Source of the DNA: Endomychus coccineus
Lineage: Eukaryota; Arthropoda; Insecta; Coleoptera; Endomychidae
Direction of reading: 5' to 3'
Length of the DNA: 64,000 bases
Assembly: GCA_958510875.1 (NCBI GenBank)
Contig: OY294067.1
Coordinates: 231,227,771 to 231,291,770, forward strand
Positions within the stretch are counted from its first letter, which is position 1; every line of letters starts with the position of its first letter. Shown one piece after another: positions 63,695-64,000 of the stretch. The notes under the pieces are model-generated. The model did no database searches. It was not told the DNA's origin and saw nothing but the letters and a program-made list of their open reading frames with translations. The translations under genes were made by a program, and so were the position numbers.

Positions 63695-64000
63695 TATAAA
63701 CAACTACATAAAAATTCATAATAACCTAAACGTCTAGGGAATAAGAATAGTATCAGAAATTGCCTTTGAACTTTGATCTTACGAGTAAGGTTGTACTACC
63801 ACGTACTATAATTACTACTGAGCTGGAAAATGCAATTCAGTTGATGAATATACCAATAAAATTATTACTACTGTTCGTAAACTCAAAAAATTGAAATCTG
63901 AGGTTGGATAATCCGAAAAATTCTAATCACTGATCATGAGTCTCGGGAGGTCAGATGTTACTAGAATTGGCGATTCAATAAAAACGTAACTAGTGCAAGA
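63695..64000. other. Non-coding right edge
   Basis: No gene or repeat recognised beyond the TA duplication of the mariner. Confidence 0.4.

Overview
The window is AT-rich, intron-rich animal DNA, most likely from an insect. I cannot place it to an order. The evidence is a conserved metazoan gene broken into small exons by long, repeat-filled introns, together with Penelope-like, Ty3/gypsy, non-LTR, Tc1/mariner, hAT-type and Polinton mobile DNA.

1-32.4 kb: the 3' three quarters of a glutamine:fructose-6-phosphate amidotransferase (GFAT) gene on the + strand. Eight consecutive exons with consensus splice sites (6239-6380, 14872-15026, 16256-16471, 17279-17501, 17573-17817, 23197-23352, 25582-25734, 32152-32373) join in phase into 504 codons including the stop. 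They cover the end of the glutaminase domain and both SIS (isomerase) domains. The 5' exons were not found and are probably upstream of the window. The introns hold three 1.6-1.9 kb fold-back palindromes, Penelope-like (PLE) fragments, a decayed mariner, several MITE-like elements and a hAT-type MITE with a perfect 8-bp target duplication only 54 bp before the last exon.

32.4-38 kb: the GFAT 3' region, then poorly understood DNA. It holds a possible terminal exon of an unrecognised minus-strand gene, an inverted-repeat-bounded segment, a 797-bp element with perfect 20-bp ends carrying a 145-aa ORF, a palindromic MITE and a PLE scrap.

38.07-55.03 kb: a complete 16,955-bp Polinton/Maverick (adintovirus-like) element with 6-bp TSDs (TATGCT) and 586-bp terminal inverted repeats that differ at about two positions. 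It encodes protein-primed DNA polymerase B, an rve integrase with chromodomain, an FtsK/HerA-type packaging ATPase, an adenain-type protease, a double-jelly-roll major capsid protein, a penton-like minor capsid protein and a phospholipase-A2/pVI-like protein. It also encodes about nine accessory proteins, including a DUF8207-like protein, a paralogous pair and a small predicted membrane protein. All core frames are open, so it is young and possibly still competent. The genes lie in four blocks: rightward 39.1-40.9, leftward 41.0-45.35 (capsid/protease), rightward 45.4-49.4 (ATPase to integrase), leftward 49.6-53.8 (polymerase).

55-64 kb: a graveyard of mobile DNA: a THAP-domain exon, PLE fragments, a deleted minus-strand Ty3/gypsy element, a non-LTR RNase H fragment, and finally an intact 1,494-bp DD41D Tc1/mariner transposon with TIRs, TA duplication and a 361-aa transposase.
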